From the NCBI RefSeq assembly GCF_000807855.2, contig NZ_JRYR02000001.1, positions 3,451,837 through 3,515,836 of the forward strand: a DNA stretch of 64,000 nt, written 5' to 3'. The notes beneath the pieces are model-generated. The model had not been told where the DNA came from, did no database searches, and saw only the letters and a program-made list of their open reading frames with translations. Of the stretch, positions 54,001 through 62,560 are shown piece by piece. This DNA comes from Flammeovirga pacifica (lineage in GTDB: Bacteria; Bacteroidota; Bacteroidia; Cytophagales; Flammeovirgaceae). The translations under genes were made by a program, and so were the position numbers. How positions within the stretch are numbered: the first letter of the stretch is position 1; every line of letters starts with the position of its first letter.

Positions 54001-55571
54001 TATTCAGGAATATCATCTTTAATCGTAAAATAAAAAGTTGATCCAATATCACGATCAGATTCTACCCAAATACTACCATGATGTAGATCTACAATTTTTT
54101 GGCAATGAGCTAATCCAATTCCTGAGCCCTCATACTCACTTTTACTATGTAGTCTAGAGAAAATAATAAAGATCTGTTCCAAATATTTATCATTAATACC
54201 AATACCATTATCCTGTATTGCAAACATCCATTCTCCTACCATATGTATGGCCGAAATAGTAATCACAGGGTCAATATTGGGTTTTCTAAATTTGATCGCA
54301 TTGGTCAGTAAATTTTGAATTAATAATCTTAATTCAATTTCATATCCTCTGATAATAGGAAGATTTTCAAAACGTATTTGAGTATTTGATTCAGTAATTG
54401 AAAACCTTAAATCTTGTGATATATCTGTGATTAGTTGATTACAATCGATATTAGATAAAGACCTATTCTTTCCAATTTTAGAATAATCTAATAATGCACG
54501 TATTAAATTTTTCATTCTGGTTGCAGAGGAATTGATATACCCCAGCATTTGCTGTCCATTGTGATCTATTTTTGCTTTATATGAACTGTCTAAAAGTTCT
54601 GATAAACTAATAATACTTCTCAAGGGTTCTTGTAAATCATGTGATGTAGTATAGGCAAATTGTTCTAATTCATGGTTTTTACTTTTGAGATCTTGTTCGA
54701 TTATCATTAATTCAGTCGTCTTTCGTTTTTCTTCTTTGAACATAGAAATATAATCCAGGATAATCCCTATGAATGGAAGTAAGAAAGAAAACGTAAATAA
54801 GAATTGAGAGATATTGAAATGAGAATCAAATAACTGATGACTACCAATAAATAAATGACATTGCCCTACTCCTATAGGGAGAATACTCCAAAATATGGAT
54901 TGTAATAAATAACTATTAGAGTGATTTGATAATCTGATAAGGAATACCCCAAAGACAATACTATACATCATTATTGGAAAAAATGATATCAGGGCAAATG
55001 AAATAGTAGTGCTACTCCATATGATAAACTGATTGATGTAATCAGAAGTACCAATAATAAGTATTCCTAGAAAAATAAAAATTCCACCCACATAATAATG
55101 AAGGTTTTGTGTCTTTTTCTCGTCTCTATTTTGATTTTTGATAATCAAAGAAATAAGGGCTGTAAGCATTAGACATCCTTCAAAAGAGGTAGAAATAAGA
55201 TCATGATTTTTAAGGTCGGAAAGAGAAAGGTATTCAGTATTTGCAAGAAGTAATACTTGTGAAAATTTTATCATTCCTATAGAAATAAATGCAAGCCCTA
55301 TTATTGCAGAACCTTTGGAATTGGAATAATGATGATGAATATAGGCTAATCCACAAGTGATAAATATAAGTAAGATGGAAGTCCATTCTAATAATACAAA
55401 GGATAAGAAACCAAAAGGTGTTACAGGAAAAATACCTTGTTCTAAATCCATTAATTCTCCACTTAAACTTATTTCAGAATAATGTAGAAGAAAAGGGAGT
55501 ACAGAGATCAAGATTGTAACTGTAATAAGGGATTTTGGTATTTGGTGAAATAGACTTTTAGTAGTATTCAT
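54000..55571 (-). CDS. membrane sensor histidine kinase
   Basis: 523 residues. The N-terminal sensor is made of about eight membrane helices (about 15-275; VTILISVLPFLLHY, FLSFVLLEWTSILLIFITCGL, ALISFFPIMMYSIVFGVFLI, FLFTFSFLLPFIGIILDY), resembling MASE-type integral sensors. Then comes a short coiled coil (about 278-303) and the HisKA domain with His311 in AYTTSHDLQEPLRSI. The HATPase_c domain has N-box LLIQNLLTNAIKFRK, G1 IQDNGIGIN, and G2 SEYEGSGIGLAHCQKIVDLHHGSIWVES. It autophosphorylates on His and passes phosphate to a response regulator, which is not encoded next to it. The signal is not readable. Minus strand, monocistronic; a hairpin at 55605-55638 separates it from polX. Confidence 0.93.
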   Translation of the reverse strand: MNTTKSLFHQIPKSLITVTILISVLPFLLHYSEISLSGELMDLEQGIFPVTPFGFLSFVLLEWTSILLIFITCGLAYIHHHYSNSKGSAIIGLAFISIGMIKFSQVLLLANTEYLSLSDLKNHDLISTSFEGCLMLTALISLIIKNQNRDEKKTQNLHYYVGGIFIFLGILIIGTSDYINQFIIWSSTTISFALISFFPIMMYSIVFGVFLIRLSNHSNSYLLQSIFWSILPIGVGQCHLFIGSHQLFDSHFNISQFLFTFSFLLPFIGIILDYISMFKEEKRKTTELMIIEQDLKSKNHELEQFAYTTSHDLQEPLRSIISLSELLDSSYKAKIDHNGQQMLGYINSSATRMKNLIRALLDYSKIGKNRSLSNIDCNQLITDISQDLRFSITESNTQIRFENLPIIRGYEIELRLLIQNLLTNAIKFRKPNIDPVITISAIHMVGEWMFAIQDNGIGINDKYLEQIFIIFSRLHSKSEYEGSGIGLAHCQKIVDLHHGSIWVESDRDIGSTFYFTIKDDIPE

Positions 55572-55604
55572 CTTTAGCAGGCTTTAACTAATTCGACAAC
55601 AAAA

Positions 55605-55638
55605 AAAATAAGTACCGAGTTTAATCGATACTTATTTT
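55605..55638 (-). terminator. terminator of polX gene
   Basis: 14-base arms AAAATAAGTACCGA / TCGATACTTATTTT (one wobble), with an A-tract on the left giving a U-tract in the minus transcript. Confidence 0.8.
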
Positions 55639-55681
55639 CTTGCTTCAATACTATTAGTTGTGCCTTGAATGAAATACAAAT

Positions 55682-57370
55682 CTATTTTTTTCGAGATGTA
55701 AAGTATTCTTCAATCTCAGAAGAACTCATTGCATTTAAGGTCATTTCTTTCGTTAAGCCTGCTTTTCTACCAACTAATAATCCAAAGTGCATATCATCGT
55801 AACCTTCTACAGCATGCGCATCTGGGTTGAGTGATAATTTTACACCTTGGTCTAAAGCATATTTAGCCCATCTCCAATCAAGGTCTAAACGCCAAGGACT
55901 TGAATTAATTTCTATAATTACGCCATGTTTAGCACATGCATCAATGACTGCTTTATGATCTATAGGATAGCCTTCTCTTCTTAGTAACAATCTTCCTGTT
56001 GGATGTCCTAAGATTGTGGTAGCAGGATGTTCAATTGCCTTAATTAATCTTGCAGTGGCAGTCGGTTTATCCATTGTTAAAGGAGAGTGAATTGAAGAAA
56101 CCACAAAATCAAAACTAGCTAACACATCATCATCATAGTCTAAACTTCCATCATTTAGAATATCTGATTCTATTCCTTTAAATATTTTAAAAGGTGCTAA
56201 TTCTTTATTCAGTTCATCAATTTCTTTATGTTGCTGTTCAATACGTTCAACGGATAAACCATTGGCATAAAAAGCAGTTTTTGAGTGATCAGAAATCCCT
56301 AAATACTCATACCCTTTTTCTTTTAGGAATACAGCCATTTCCCTTAAGGTATTTTGACCATCAGAATAATCAGAGTGATTATGTAAGCTGCCTTTTAAAT
56401 CTTGATCTTCGACTAATGTCGGAATGCCTTTTTTGACAAAATCTCCTACATACTCTTCACCTTCTCTAAGTTCAACAGGGAAAAATGGAAGGCCAGCATT
56501 ATTATAAATATCTTCTTCAGAGCTATATGAAGTCTTGTTTAAAACATCTCTTAAAGTAGGATGATCATCACTTCCTCTTAAAGCTAAATGTTCTGGAGCA
56601 GCACTTTTTTGAAAAGCTATTTTAATATACTCTTCTTCTGAAGTGATATAAAATTCGACAGGAGTATCTGAATCAATGGTGTTGGCACGTAATGTTAAAG
56701 GTGTACTGCCTTGTTCATCCATTTTAAGCTGATCCATCCCTTCTAAAACAGTTTTTAAAGCGGATGTACTCTCTGTTTTTACAGTAAAACTAAGAGTATC
56801 TACAACTTCACGTTTTAAAGATAAATCACCCGCCCATTGATGTTGACAGCTTTTCTCATCAAGAAACTGAGATATATTTTTGGCAATTACTTCTGCTTTT
56901 GCATAATGTAGACGTTTTTTATTTTCCTTAAGGAAGTGGACTTGTTGAAGAATTTTAGCTTCAGTTTTTGCGGCAAATCCTTTTAAAGTTTGTACTTTAT
57001 TTTCCTCACAAGCCACTTGTAGCTTATCTAAGCTATCAATGTCTAATTCTTTCCAGAGTGCGGCAATTTTCTTGGGACCAATACCACTTAATGCCATCAT
57101 ATCTATTACTCCAGAAGGTGTTTTTTCTTTTAAATCTTCTAAATCAGAAAGCACACCAGAAGAAAACCAAGTCGTTAATTTTTCAGCCATCGTTTTAGAA
57201 AAACCTAAATCGATTAACTGATCATTATCCAAACTAATTAAAGGAGTTCCTGCATTTTCCATGCTTTGAATCGCTGTAGAATAAGCACGTGTCTTGAAAG
57301 GGTTGGCTCCGTGTAATTCCATCAATTGTGTCAATAAACGGAAACCTTTAATAATATCTTTGTTGGTCAT
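55682..57370 (-). CDS. polX: PolX-type protein: PHP exonuclease with degenerate polymerase site
   Basis: 562 residues from the ATG at 57370 (MTNKDIIKGFRLLTQLMELHG); a TTG 24 bases upstream adds unrelated residues and is rejected. PolX combines a family X polymerase with a PHP phosphoesterase for base excision repair. The helix-hairpin-helix and N-terminal helices are intact (MMALSGIGPKKIAALWKEL). The polymerase site normally reads AGSLRRxRETVxDIDxL; here it is AGDLSLKREVVDTLSFTV, so the Gly-Ser primer site and both catalytic Asp are lost. The third Asp is also changed (TPVEFYIT). The PHP domain keeps its metal motifs HNHSDYSDG, GISDHSKTA, SSIHSP, LGHPTGRLL, IEINSSPWRLD, NPDAHA. So it should still act as a 3'-5' exonuclease or phosphatase but not synthesise DNA. 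Confidence 0.9.
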   Translation of the reverse strand: MTNKDIIKGFRLLTQLMELHGANPFKTRAYSTAIQSMENAGTPLISLDNDQLIDLGFSKTMAEKLTTWFSSGVLSDLEDLKEKTPSGVIDMMALSGIGPKKIAALWKELDIDSLDKLQVACEENKVQTLKGFAAKTEAKILQQVHFLKENKKRLHYAKAEVIAKNISQFLDEKSCQHQWAGDLSLKREVVDTLSFTVKTESTSALKTVLEGMDQLKMDEQGSTPLTLRANTIDSDTPVEFYITSEEEYIKIAFQKSAAPEHLALRGSDDHPTLRDVLNKTSYSSEEDIYNNAGLPFFPVELREGEEYVGDFVKKGIPTLVEDQDLKGSLHNHSDYSDGQNTLREMAVFLKEKGYEYLGISDHSKTAFYANGLSVERIEQQHKEIDELNKELAPFKIFKGIESDILNDGSLDYDDDVLASFDFVVSSIHSPLTMDKPTATARLIKAIEHPATTILGHPTGRLLLRREGYPIDHKAVIDACAKHGVIIEINSSPWRLDLDWRWAKYALDQGVKLSLNPDAHAVEGYDDMHFGLLVGRKAGLTKEMTLNAMSSSEIEEYFTSRKK

Positions 57371-57455
57371 GTTTGTATCGAATATAAAGTACAAAGGCGA
57401 GATTTCACCTTTATAGAAATTAAGATGTAAATAACCTTAATCTCATCACTTAAAG

Positions 57456-58253
57456 TTATGATTTTTTTCTTACTATTTTCTCCAATAATGCAGGAAAGAA
57501 TCTTTTGATATAAACTGCAAGTTGTTCCCTTGGTCTGCCAATAATAGCTTCACTTTTACCTTCTGATGCATAATGTAATATATCATGAGCAGCTTTTTCT
57601 ACAGAAATGCCCCCTTTACTATCTTCTGATTTACCTTGGGTTGACCCATCTGCCTGAAGTGCATTTTTTCCTAAATCTGTCTTGACATATCCAGGTAAAA
57701 TAGAAGTCACCTGAATGTTATAAGGATAAAGTTCTGCTCTCAGAGAATCCATAAAACCCAATAAGGCATGTTTTGAAGCTGCATAAGCCGTTCGATCTGG
57801 AATTCCCATTTTCCCTTGAACACTGTTAATACAAACAATCATAGGATCTTTGGATTGCTTGAGAAAAGGTAAACATGCTTTAGTGATATGTAAAGCTCCC
57901 CAAAAGTTTACTTTCATGATAGTTTCAAAAGTAGAGAGTTTCATATCTTCAAAAGCGGCTCTCTGACTGATCCCGCCTACTAGAAATATTCCATCAAGTT
58001 GTTGATGTATTTGATAAGCTTTTTGAGAACTATCTAAAAGCTGTTCATAATTCGACGATAAATCAATAGGTAATACTTCAATATTATCGTTTTTTTGATA
58101 TTGACTTTTAAGTTCATCTAAAGCGTTTGTATTTCTTGCAGAGATAATTAAACGACAAGAAAGTTGACTCATTGATATCACAAGTTGCTTACCTATTCCG
58201 GAAGAGGCACCTATCACCCAATATACTTTTTGATTAAACCTTGATTGTTTCAT
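57456..58253 (-). CDS. short-chain dehydrogenase/reductase
   Basis: 265 residues, classical SDR. NAD(P)-binding WVIGASSGIGK (motif 15-22), then the catalytic triad Ser144 in VCINSVQGK, Tyr157 and Lys161 in YAASKHALLG, and PGYVKTDLG in the substrate loop. No signal peptide; the C-terminal end AVYIKRFFPALLEKIVRKK is basic and hydrophobic and could attach to the membrane. SDRs of this DHRS7-like type reduce or oxidise carbonyl/hydroxy groups of lipids, sterols or sugars; the substrate is unknown. Stops 85 bp before the polX start; both are on the minus strand, so co-transcription is possible. Confidence 0.9.
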   Translation of the reverse strand: MKQSRFNQKVYWVIGASSGIGKQLVISMSQLSCRLIISARNTNALDELKSQYQKNDNIEVLPIDLSSNYEQLLDSSQKAYQIHQQLDGIFLVGGISQRAAFEDMKLSTFETIMKVNFWGALHITKACLPFLKQSKDPMIVCINSVQGKMGIPDRTAYAASKHALLGFMDSLRAELYPYNIQVTSILPGYVKTDLGKNALQADGSTQGKSEDSKGGISVEKAAHDILHYASEGKSEAIIGRPREQLAVYIKRFFPALLEKIVRKKS

Positions 58254-58355
58254 AATTGGTCGAAATTACGAACTATTGACAAAACTTTGATAAATATCAT
58301 ACAATTATAGGCTTACATTCGCACCATGTGTTATTAACAACCGCTTTTAAACTTG

Positions 58356-58363
58356 TATATTTG
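58356..58363 (+). promoter_or_regulatory. -7 promoter box before panB
   Basis: TATATTTG (TAnnTTTG) about 84 bases before the panB ATG; -33 not evident. Confidence 0.45.
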
Positions 58364-58446
58364 TACTCAATTCAAGTCGATGATTAGAATAAGCTGTTTA
58401 TTCTGAACATTTTAAAAAGAGGGTTTAAATAAAAATTCAATACAAA

Positions 58447-59265
58447 ATGTCAATCCACAAACCAGATATAAAGAAAGTTACTACACATCAATTAGCAGCA
58501 ATGAAAGCAAGAGGAGAGAAAATTTCTATGCTTACTGCTTACGATTATTCTATGGCTAAAATCTTAGATGCTTCGGGTATTGATGTATTGTTGGTGGGTG
58601 ATTCTGCATCGAATGTGATGGCAGGTAACGAAACCACTTTACCAATTACTTTAGATCAAATGATTTATCATGCTACCTCTGTTGTAAGAGCAGTTGACAG
58701 AGCATTGGTAGTAGTGGATATTCCTTTCGGTAGCTACCAAGGTAGTTCGACAGAGGCTTTACGTTCTGCCATCAGAATCATGAAAGAAACTGGTGGACAT
58801 GCTGTAAAAGTAGAAGGTGGTGCTGAGATTCAAGAATCTGTAAAAAAGATTTTATCTGCAGGTGTTCCAGTTATGGGACATTTAGGATTGACTCCTCAGT
58901 CTATTTATAAATTTGGTACTTACACTGTAAGAGCAAAAGAAGAGGAAGAAGCACAAAAGCTTATAGAAGATGCTAAACTTTTAGAAGAATTAGGATGTTT
59001 TGCTTTAGTGTTAGAGAAAATTCCATCAGCTTTAGCAGAAAAAGTAGCAAAAGAATTAACTATTCCTGTGATTGGTATTGGTGCCGGTGCTGGAGTAGAC
59101 GGACAAGTTTTAGTTGTTCATGATATGTTAGGTATCACTCAAGATTTTAAACCTCGTTTCTTAAGAAGATATGCCAACATTGGAGGTATAATGAAAGAAG
59201 CTGTTCAAGTCTATATTTCTGATGTGAAATCGCATGATTTCCCTAACGAAAAAGAATGTTATTAA
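58447..59265 (+). CDS. panB: 3-methyl-2-oxobutanoate hydroxymethyltransferase
   Basis: 272 residues, full length. Motifs of Pan[46 protein letters not shown] (in blocks), [69 protein letters not shown] and FLRRYANI. It adds a hydroxymethyl group from methylenetetrahydrofolate to 2-oxoisovalerate, the first committed step of pantothenate/CoA synthesis, in the cytoplasm. Other pan genes are not in the window. Asp and Glu metal residues in the GDS and EGG blocks are present. A TATATTTG box lies 84 bases upstream. Confidence 0.96.
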   Translation: MSIHKPDIKKVTTHQLAAMKARGEKISMLTAYDYSMAKILDASGIDVLLVGDSASNVMAGNETTLPITLDQMIYHATSVVRAVDRALVVVDIPFGSYQGSSTEALRSAIRIMKETGGHAVKVEGGAEIQESVKKILSAGVPVMGHLGLTPQSIYKFGTYTVRAKEEEEAQKLIEDAKLLEELGCFALVLEKIPSALAEKVAKELTIPVIGIGAGAGVDGQVLVVHDMLGITQDFKPRFLRRYANIGGIMKEAVQVYISDVKSHDFPNEKECY

Positions 59266-59444
59266 TCTGATTTCTATTCGGATAAATTCGTAAAGGGATT
59301 TATCAAAAAATTAGATATTGATTAGTAGTTTATTGATATTTGAGGTTATTATTTCAATATCAATACCATTATTTAGTAATAAGAATTAAGTAACGTAACT
59401 TAATTCCTTCACTTACGTGAGTAAGCGAGTAAGATTTAATTAAA

Positions 59445-60134
59445 ATGAATTTAGATCAGTCACAAATAATCTATGAAGACAATCACTTAGTGGTTGTAAA
59501 TAAAGCACCTGGTATTTTAGTACAAGGTGATGAAACCGGCGATGAAACACTTACCGATATTGTAAAAGAATATATCAAAGATAAGTACAAAAAGCCCGGA
59601 GCAGTATTTCTTGCTCCAGTTCATAGATTGGACCGTCCAGTTAGTGGTGTGGTGGTTTTTGCGCGTACGTCTAAGGCAGCTGAACGTATGGCTAAGATTT
59701 TCCAGGAACATAAAATTACCAAAACCTATTTAGCTTTAGTGGCTAAACGTCCTCAACAGGAGGAAGACACTTTGATTAATTGGTTAAAGAAAGATGAGAA
59801 GAAAAATAGAACACACGTTTATTTATCTGATCGTCGTGGTGGTAAATACTGCGAAACATACTACAAACTATTAGGAAGAGTAGGCGATAATTATTGTTTA
59901 CACGTTGAACCTAAAACAGGACGTTCGCATCAAATTAGAGCCCAATTGGGAAATATCGGGTCTCCTATTAGAGGCGATATGAAGTATGGTGCCAAAGGAA
60001 GAATTTTGAAAGGTAAATTGATTTTCCTTCATGCAAAAGAATTAGCATTTGAACATCCCGTAAAAAAGGAACCAATGAGATTCACTGCAAGAGTTCCTGA
60101 ACACGATATTTGGAAGAACTTCGCTAAGATGTAA
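59445..60134 (+). CDS. RNA pseudouridine synthase, RluA family
   Basis: 229 residues. Opens with IIYEDNHLVVVNKAPGILVQGD, the catalytic loop LAPVHRLDRPVSGVVVFARTSKAA (catalytic Asp63), the family block KITKTYLALVAK, and YYKLLGRV-LHVEPKTGRSHQIRAQLGNIGSPIRGDMKYG with the RxHQIR motif, then HAKELAFEHPVKKE. It lacks an S4 domain and a N-terminal extension, so it belongs to the short RluA-type; it isomerises a uridine in rRNA or tRNA. Which position cannot be read. Followed by a 547-bp region full of DnaA boxes. Confidence 0.92.
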   Translation: MNLDQSQIIYEDNHLVVVNKAPGILVQGDETGDETLTDIVKEYIKDKYKKPGAVFLAPVHRLDRPVSGVVVFARTSKAAERMAKIFQEHKITKTYLALVAKRPQQEEDTLINWLKKDEKKNRTHVYLSDRRGGKYCETYYKLLGRVGDNYCLHVEPKTGRSHQIRAQLGNIGSPIRGDMKYGAKGRILKGKLIFLHAKELAFEHPVKKEPMRFTARVPEHDIWKNFAKM

Positions 60135-60161
60135 GCAATTACATCTATCATAAATAATAAG

Positions 60162-60193
60162 ATCCCTGATCAGTAATGGTTGGGGATTTTTTT
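60162..60193 (+). terminator. terminator after pseudouridine synthase gene
   Basis: Stem ATCCCT / GGGGAT with a longer imperfect loop, followed by TTTTTTT. Its T-tract overlaps the first DnaA box. Confidence 0.65.
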
Positions 60194-60593
60194 ATGCACA
60201 AAATGAATAACTCATGACTTATTCACATTATTGGTAATTACCTTAATTAAAAAAGAATAAGTGAATAGTAAATGGGTTAATATGTATTATCTCATTTATA
60301 GCTAATTCCAAGAGGTTTTAGTGTGAATTAAGAGGAAAATCAAATAGTTATTCACAAGAATGTGGATAACTATTTGATTTCACCATTTATATAATTAAAA
60401 ACTACGCTTTTATTGTGCATAATTGTTATTCACAAAATAATAACTCTGTGGATAAATAGTAATTGGGATAGTATAACTATTTTTTGAAATAAAATTTCAG
60501 AAGTCTATTCACAAATAATAAATGAAACATTTGATTATAGAATATGTATATCATAATGTGAATAGCCGAATTTAAAAACATCAATGTTGATAA
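60192..60593. other. DnaA-box cluster, replication-origin candidate (gene-free 547-bp region)
   Basis: Seven exact matches to the DnaA-box consensus TTATNCACA occur here. On the plus strand they are at 60192, 60219, 60348 and 60426; on the minus strand at 60361, 60414 and 60447 (two of these are TTATCCACA, the strongest form). Four one-mismatch boxes are at 60322, 60505, 60557 and 60585 (TTATCAACA). The spacer is AT-rich, for example near 60241-60260 and 60480-60500, which could melt. This density in a gap between two plus-strand genes is typical of oriC. The direction of rpoB, recA and rho is a counter-argument (see findings). Confidence 0.75.
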
Positions 60594-60681
60594 CTTTTGA
60601 ACCTTATCTCTCTTCGATATATTGAAAAGAAAAACTTATCTTGCCTTAATATCACCATAAACAACTACCACCATAAACACT

Positions 60682-61530
60682 ATGAAAAAAATTATCCCAT
60701 CAGAAATAAGTACATCAGAAATGCATTCTTATCTTTTGAATGCTATTGCTCCTCGGCCTATTGCTTTTGTGAGTACTGTGGATGCTTCTGGGAAGGTGAA
60801 CCTTAGTCCTTACAGTTGCTTTAATTTTTTTGGAGCCAACCCAGCAGTCTTTGTTTTTTCACCAACAAGAAGTGTTAGAGGAAATGCATTGAAACATACT
60901 TTAGCAAATATTGAAGAAACAAGAGAGTGTACTGTGAATATTGTTACTCATGATATTGTCCATCAAATGTCGTTATCAAGTACCGCTTATGAAAAAGGAG
61001 TAAACGAGTTTATTAAATCGGGCTTGACAGAGAAAGCATCTGATATAGTTGCCCCTCCTAGAGTTGCCGAATCACCCGTTCAATTTGAATGTAAATTAAG
61101 AGAGGTAATGCCTATGGGTGATGAAGGTGGAGCCGGAAATTTAGTGATCTGTGAAGTGATTTGTATTCATATCAATGAAAATTACCTCAATGACCAAGGA
61201 GGTTTGGATACTACAAAATTAGATTTAATGGGAAGAATGGGTGGAAATTTCTATGTCAGAGCTTCTGGAGACGCTTTAATGACTATTCAAAAACCTATTC
61301 AAACAAAAGGCATAGGATTAGATCAATTACCTCTTCATATCATAGAAAGTAAAATTCTTACAGGAAATCATTTAGCTCAATTGGCAAATGTAGATCATAT
61401 TCCTTCAGAAAAAGACTTAGAAAATATAGAAACACCTCAAACCTCTTCGGTAGAAGAAAATCATACGTTAGCAGCAAGACTAATTGATAAAGGGTTGATA
61501 AAAGAAGCATGGAAATTACTTTTGTATTAG
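60682..61530 (+). CDS. flavin reductase-like protein (FMN-binding split barrel)
   Basis: 282 residues. The N-terminal ~200 residues match the flavin-reductase split barrel: YLLNAIAPRPIAFVSTVDASGKVNLSPYSCFNFFGANPAVFVFSP (in blocks; the RPIAFVST strand contacts FMN), RECTVNIVTHDI, AYEKGVNEFIKSGLT, VICEVICIHI, RMGGNFYVRASGDALMTIQKP. The C-terminal ~75 residues form an extra helical part (HLAQLANVDHIPSEKDLENI, LIDKGLIKEAWKLLL) present in many Bacteroidota members. No signal, so cytoplasmic. It reduces FMN or acts on a small substrate with bound FMN; the true substrate is unknown. It begins 89 bp after the last DnaA-like box. Confidence 0.88.
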   Translation: MKKIIPSEISTSEMHSYLLNAIAPRPIAFVSTVDASGKVNLSPYSCFNFFGANPAVFVFSPTRSVRGNALKHTLANIEETRECTVNIVTHDIVHQMSLSSTAYEKGVNEFIKSGLTEKASDIVAPPRVAESPVQFECKLREVMPMGDEGGAGNLVICEVICIHINENYLNDQGGLDTTKLDLMGRMGGNFYVRASGDALMTIQKPIQTKGIGLDQLPLHIIESKILTGNHLAQLANVDHIPSEKDLENIETPQTSSVEENHTLAARLIDKGLIKEAWKLLLY

Positions 61531-61558
61531 TAATTACCTCAATTCAATAGATAAAAAA

Positions 61559-61584
61559 AACGGCTGAAATTAATTTCAGCCGTT
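61559..61584. terminator. bidirectional terminator
   Basis: Perfect palindrome stem AACGGCTGAAAT / ATTTCAGCCGTT with A-tract to the left and T's to the right. Closes the flavin reductase gene (+) and the convergent phosphosulfolactate synthase gene (-). Confidence 0.9.
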
Positions 61585-61606
61585 CTCATTGATATATTTT
61601 TTAGAA

Positions 61607-62377
61607 TTACTTCCAACCTTCGTTTAAGAAGTCGTGGAAAGTATCTCCTCTTAAACCTAAACGAATAGTTTCTAAAGGAATAACTTCTTTAGGAGCGATG
61701 TTACCCAAGTTTACGTTAGTACCAATTAATTTGATAAACCAAACTTGTTGTGCTTTTTGTGGAGCTTCCCAAATGATATTTTCGTAAGGAATTTGAGTAA
61801 GAATTTCTTCTACTAAACCTGACCTAACTTCACCTGATGAGCGGAATAAACCAACGTTACCACCTTCACGAGCCTCACCAATCACTTTCCAAGCACCAGC
61901 TTCTAATTCAGCGCGCATTAATTCGATCCATTTGTATGGAGGAATAATTTTTTCAGCGTCTTTAGATCCTACTTCAGAAACAACAGTTGCACGTTCAGAT
62001 AGTTTACGAATATATTCACATTTTACATCATGTGCCATATCCATAGATCCGTCTGATACTTCAGCAAAATCTAAATTGAATTTATCAAGAACTCTTAAGT
62101 AATCTTCGAATTGATCACGAATAACGAATGCTTCAAATAAAGTACCACCAAGATATACTTTAATACCAGCATCTTGATAAAGGTTAATTTTTTCTTGTAG
62201 ATTAGGATATACATATGAAGTAGCCCATCCTAATTTTACTATATCTATGTAATCACCCGAAGTTTCTAAAATATCTTCTACTTCACGTAGGGACATTCCT
62301 TTGTCCATTGCCATAGTTAAACCTTTATTTCTAGGTTTAGCACTTCTTTCAGGGAGATTATTTAATACGTAATTCAT
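61607..62377 (-). CDS. comA: phosphosulfolactate synthase (ComA family)
   Basis: 256 residues. ComA-type motifs: KPRNKGLTMAMDKGMSLREVEDIL, VKLGWATSYVYP, VYLGGTLFEAFV, DFAEVSDGSMDMAHDVKCEYIRKL, VVSEVGSKDAEKIIPPYKW, GAWKVIGEAREGGNVGLFRSSGEVRSGLV, IIWEAPQKAQQVWFIKLIGTNVNLGNIAPKEVIPLETIRLGLRGDTF (in blocks). The enzyme adds sulfite to phosphoenolpyruvate to make phosphosulfolactate. In archaea and some bacilli that feeds coenzyme M or sulfolactate; in Bacteroidota it may feed sulfonate compounds such as sulfolactate or sulfonolipids (inference). No other com genes are nearby. Here the gene symbol reflects homology only. Monocistronic. Confidence 0.9.
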   Translation of the reverse strand: MNYVLNNLPERSAKPRNKGLTMAMDKGMSLREVEDILETSGDYIDIVKLGWATSYVYPNLQEKINLYQDAGIKVYLGGTLFEAFVIRDQFEDYLRVLDKFNLDFAEVSDGSMDMAHDVKCEYIRKLSERATVVSEVGSKDAEKIIPPYKWIELMRAELEAGAWKVIGEAREGGNVGLFRSSGEVRSGLVEEILTQIPYENIIWEAPQKAQQVWFIKLIGTNVNLGNIAPKEVIPLETIRLGLRGDTFHDFLNEGWK

Positions 62378-62560
62378 CTTCAGACGATTTGTAATAAAAA
62401 AAATCGACTACAAATTGATTTAGAAGTCGATACATTTTTTACATCACTAAAATTATATAAAGCATAGAATTTTGCGATGCGTCGCAATTTCGTAAAAGCT
62501 ATTATTATTGAGGGTATAATTATGTTAAAAAATCAAAATAAGCACACAATTTTTCAATTA

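Noticed and set aside
60597-60806. ORF beginning in the DnaA-box region
   Set aside because: It overlaps the flavin reductase start in another frame and has no coding features.
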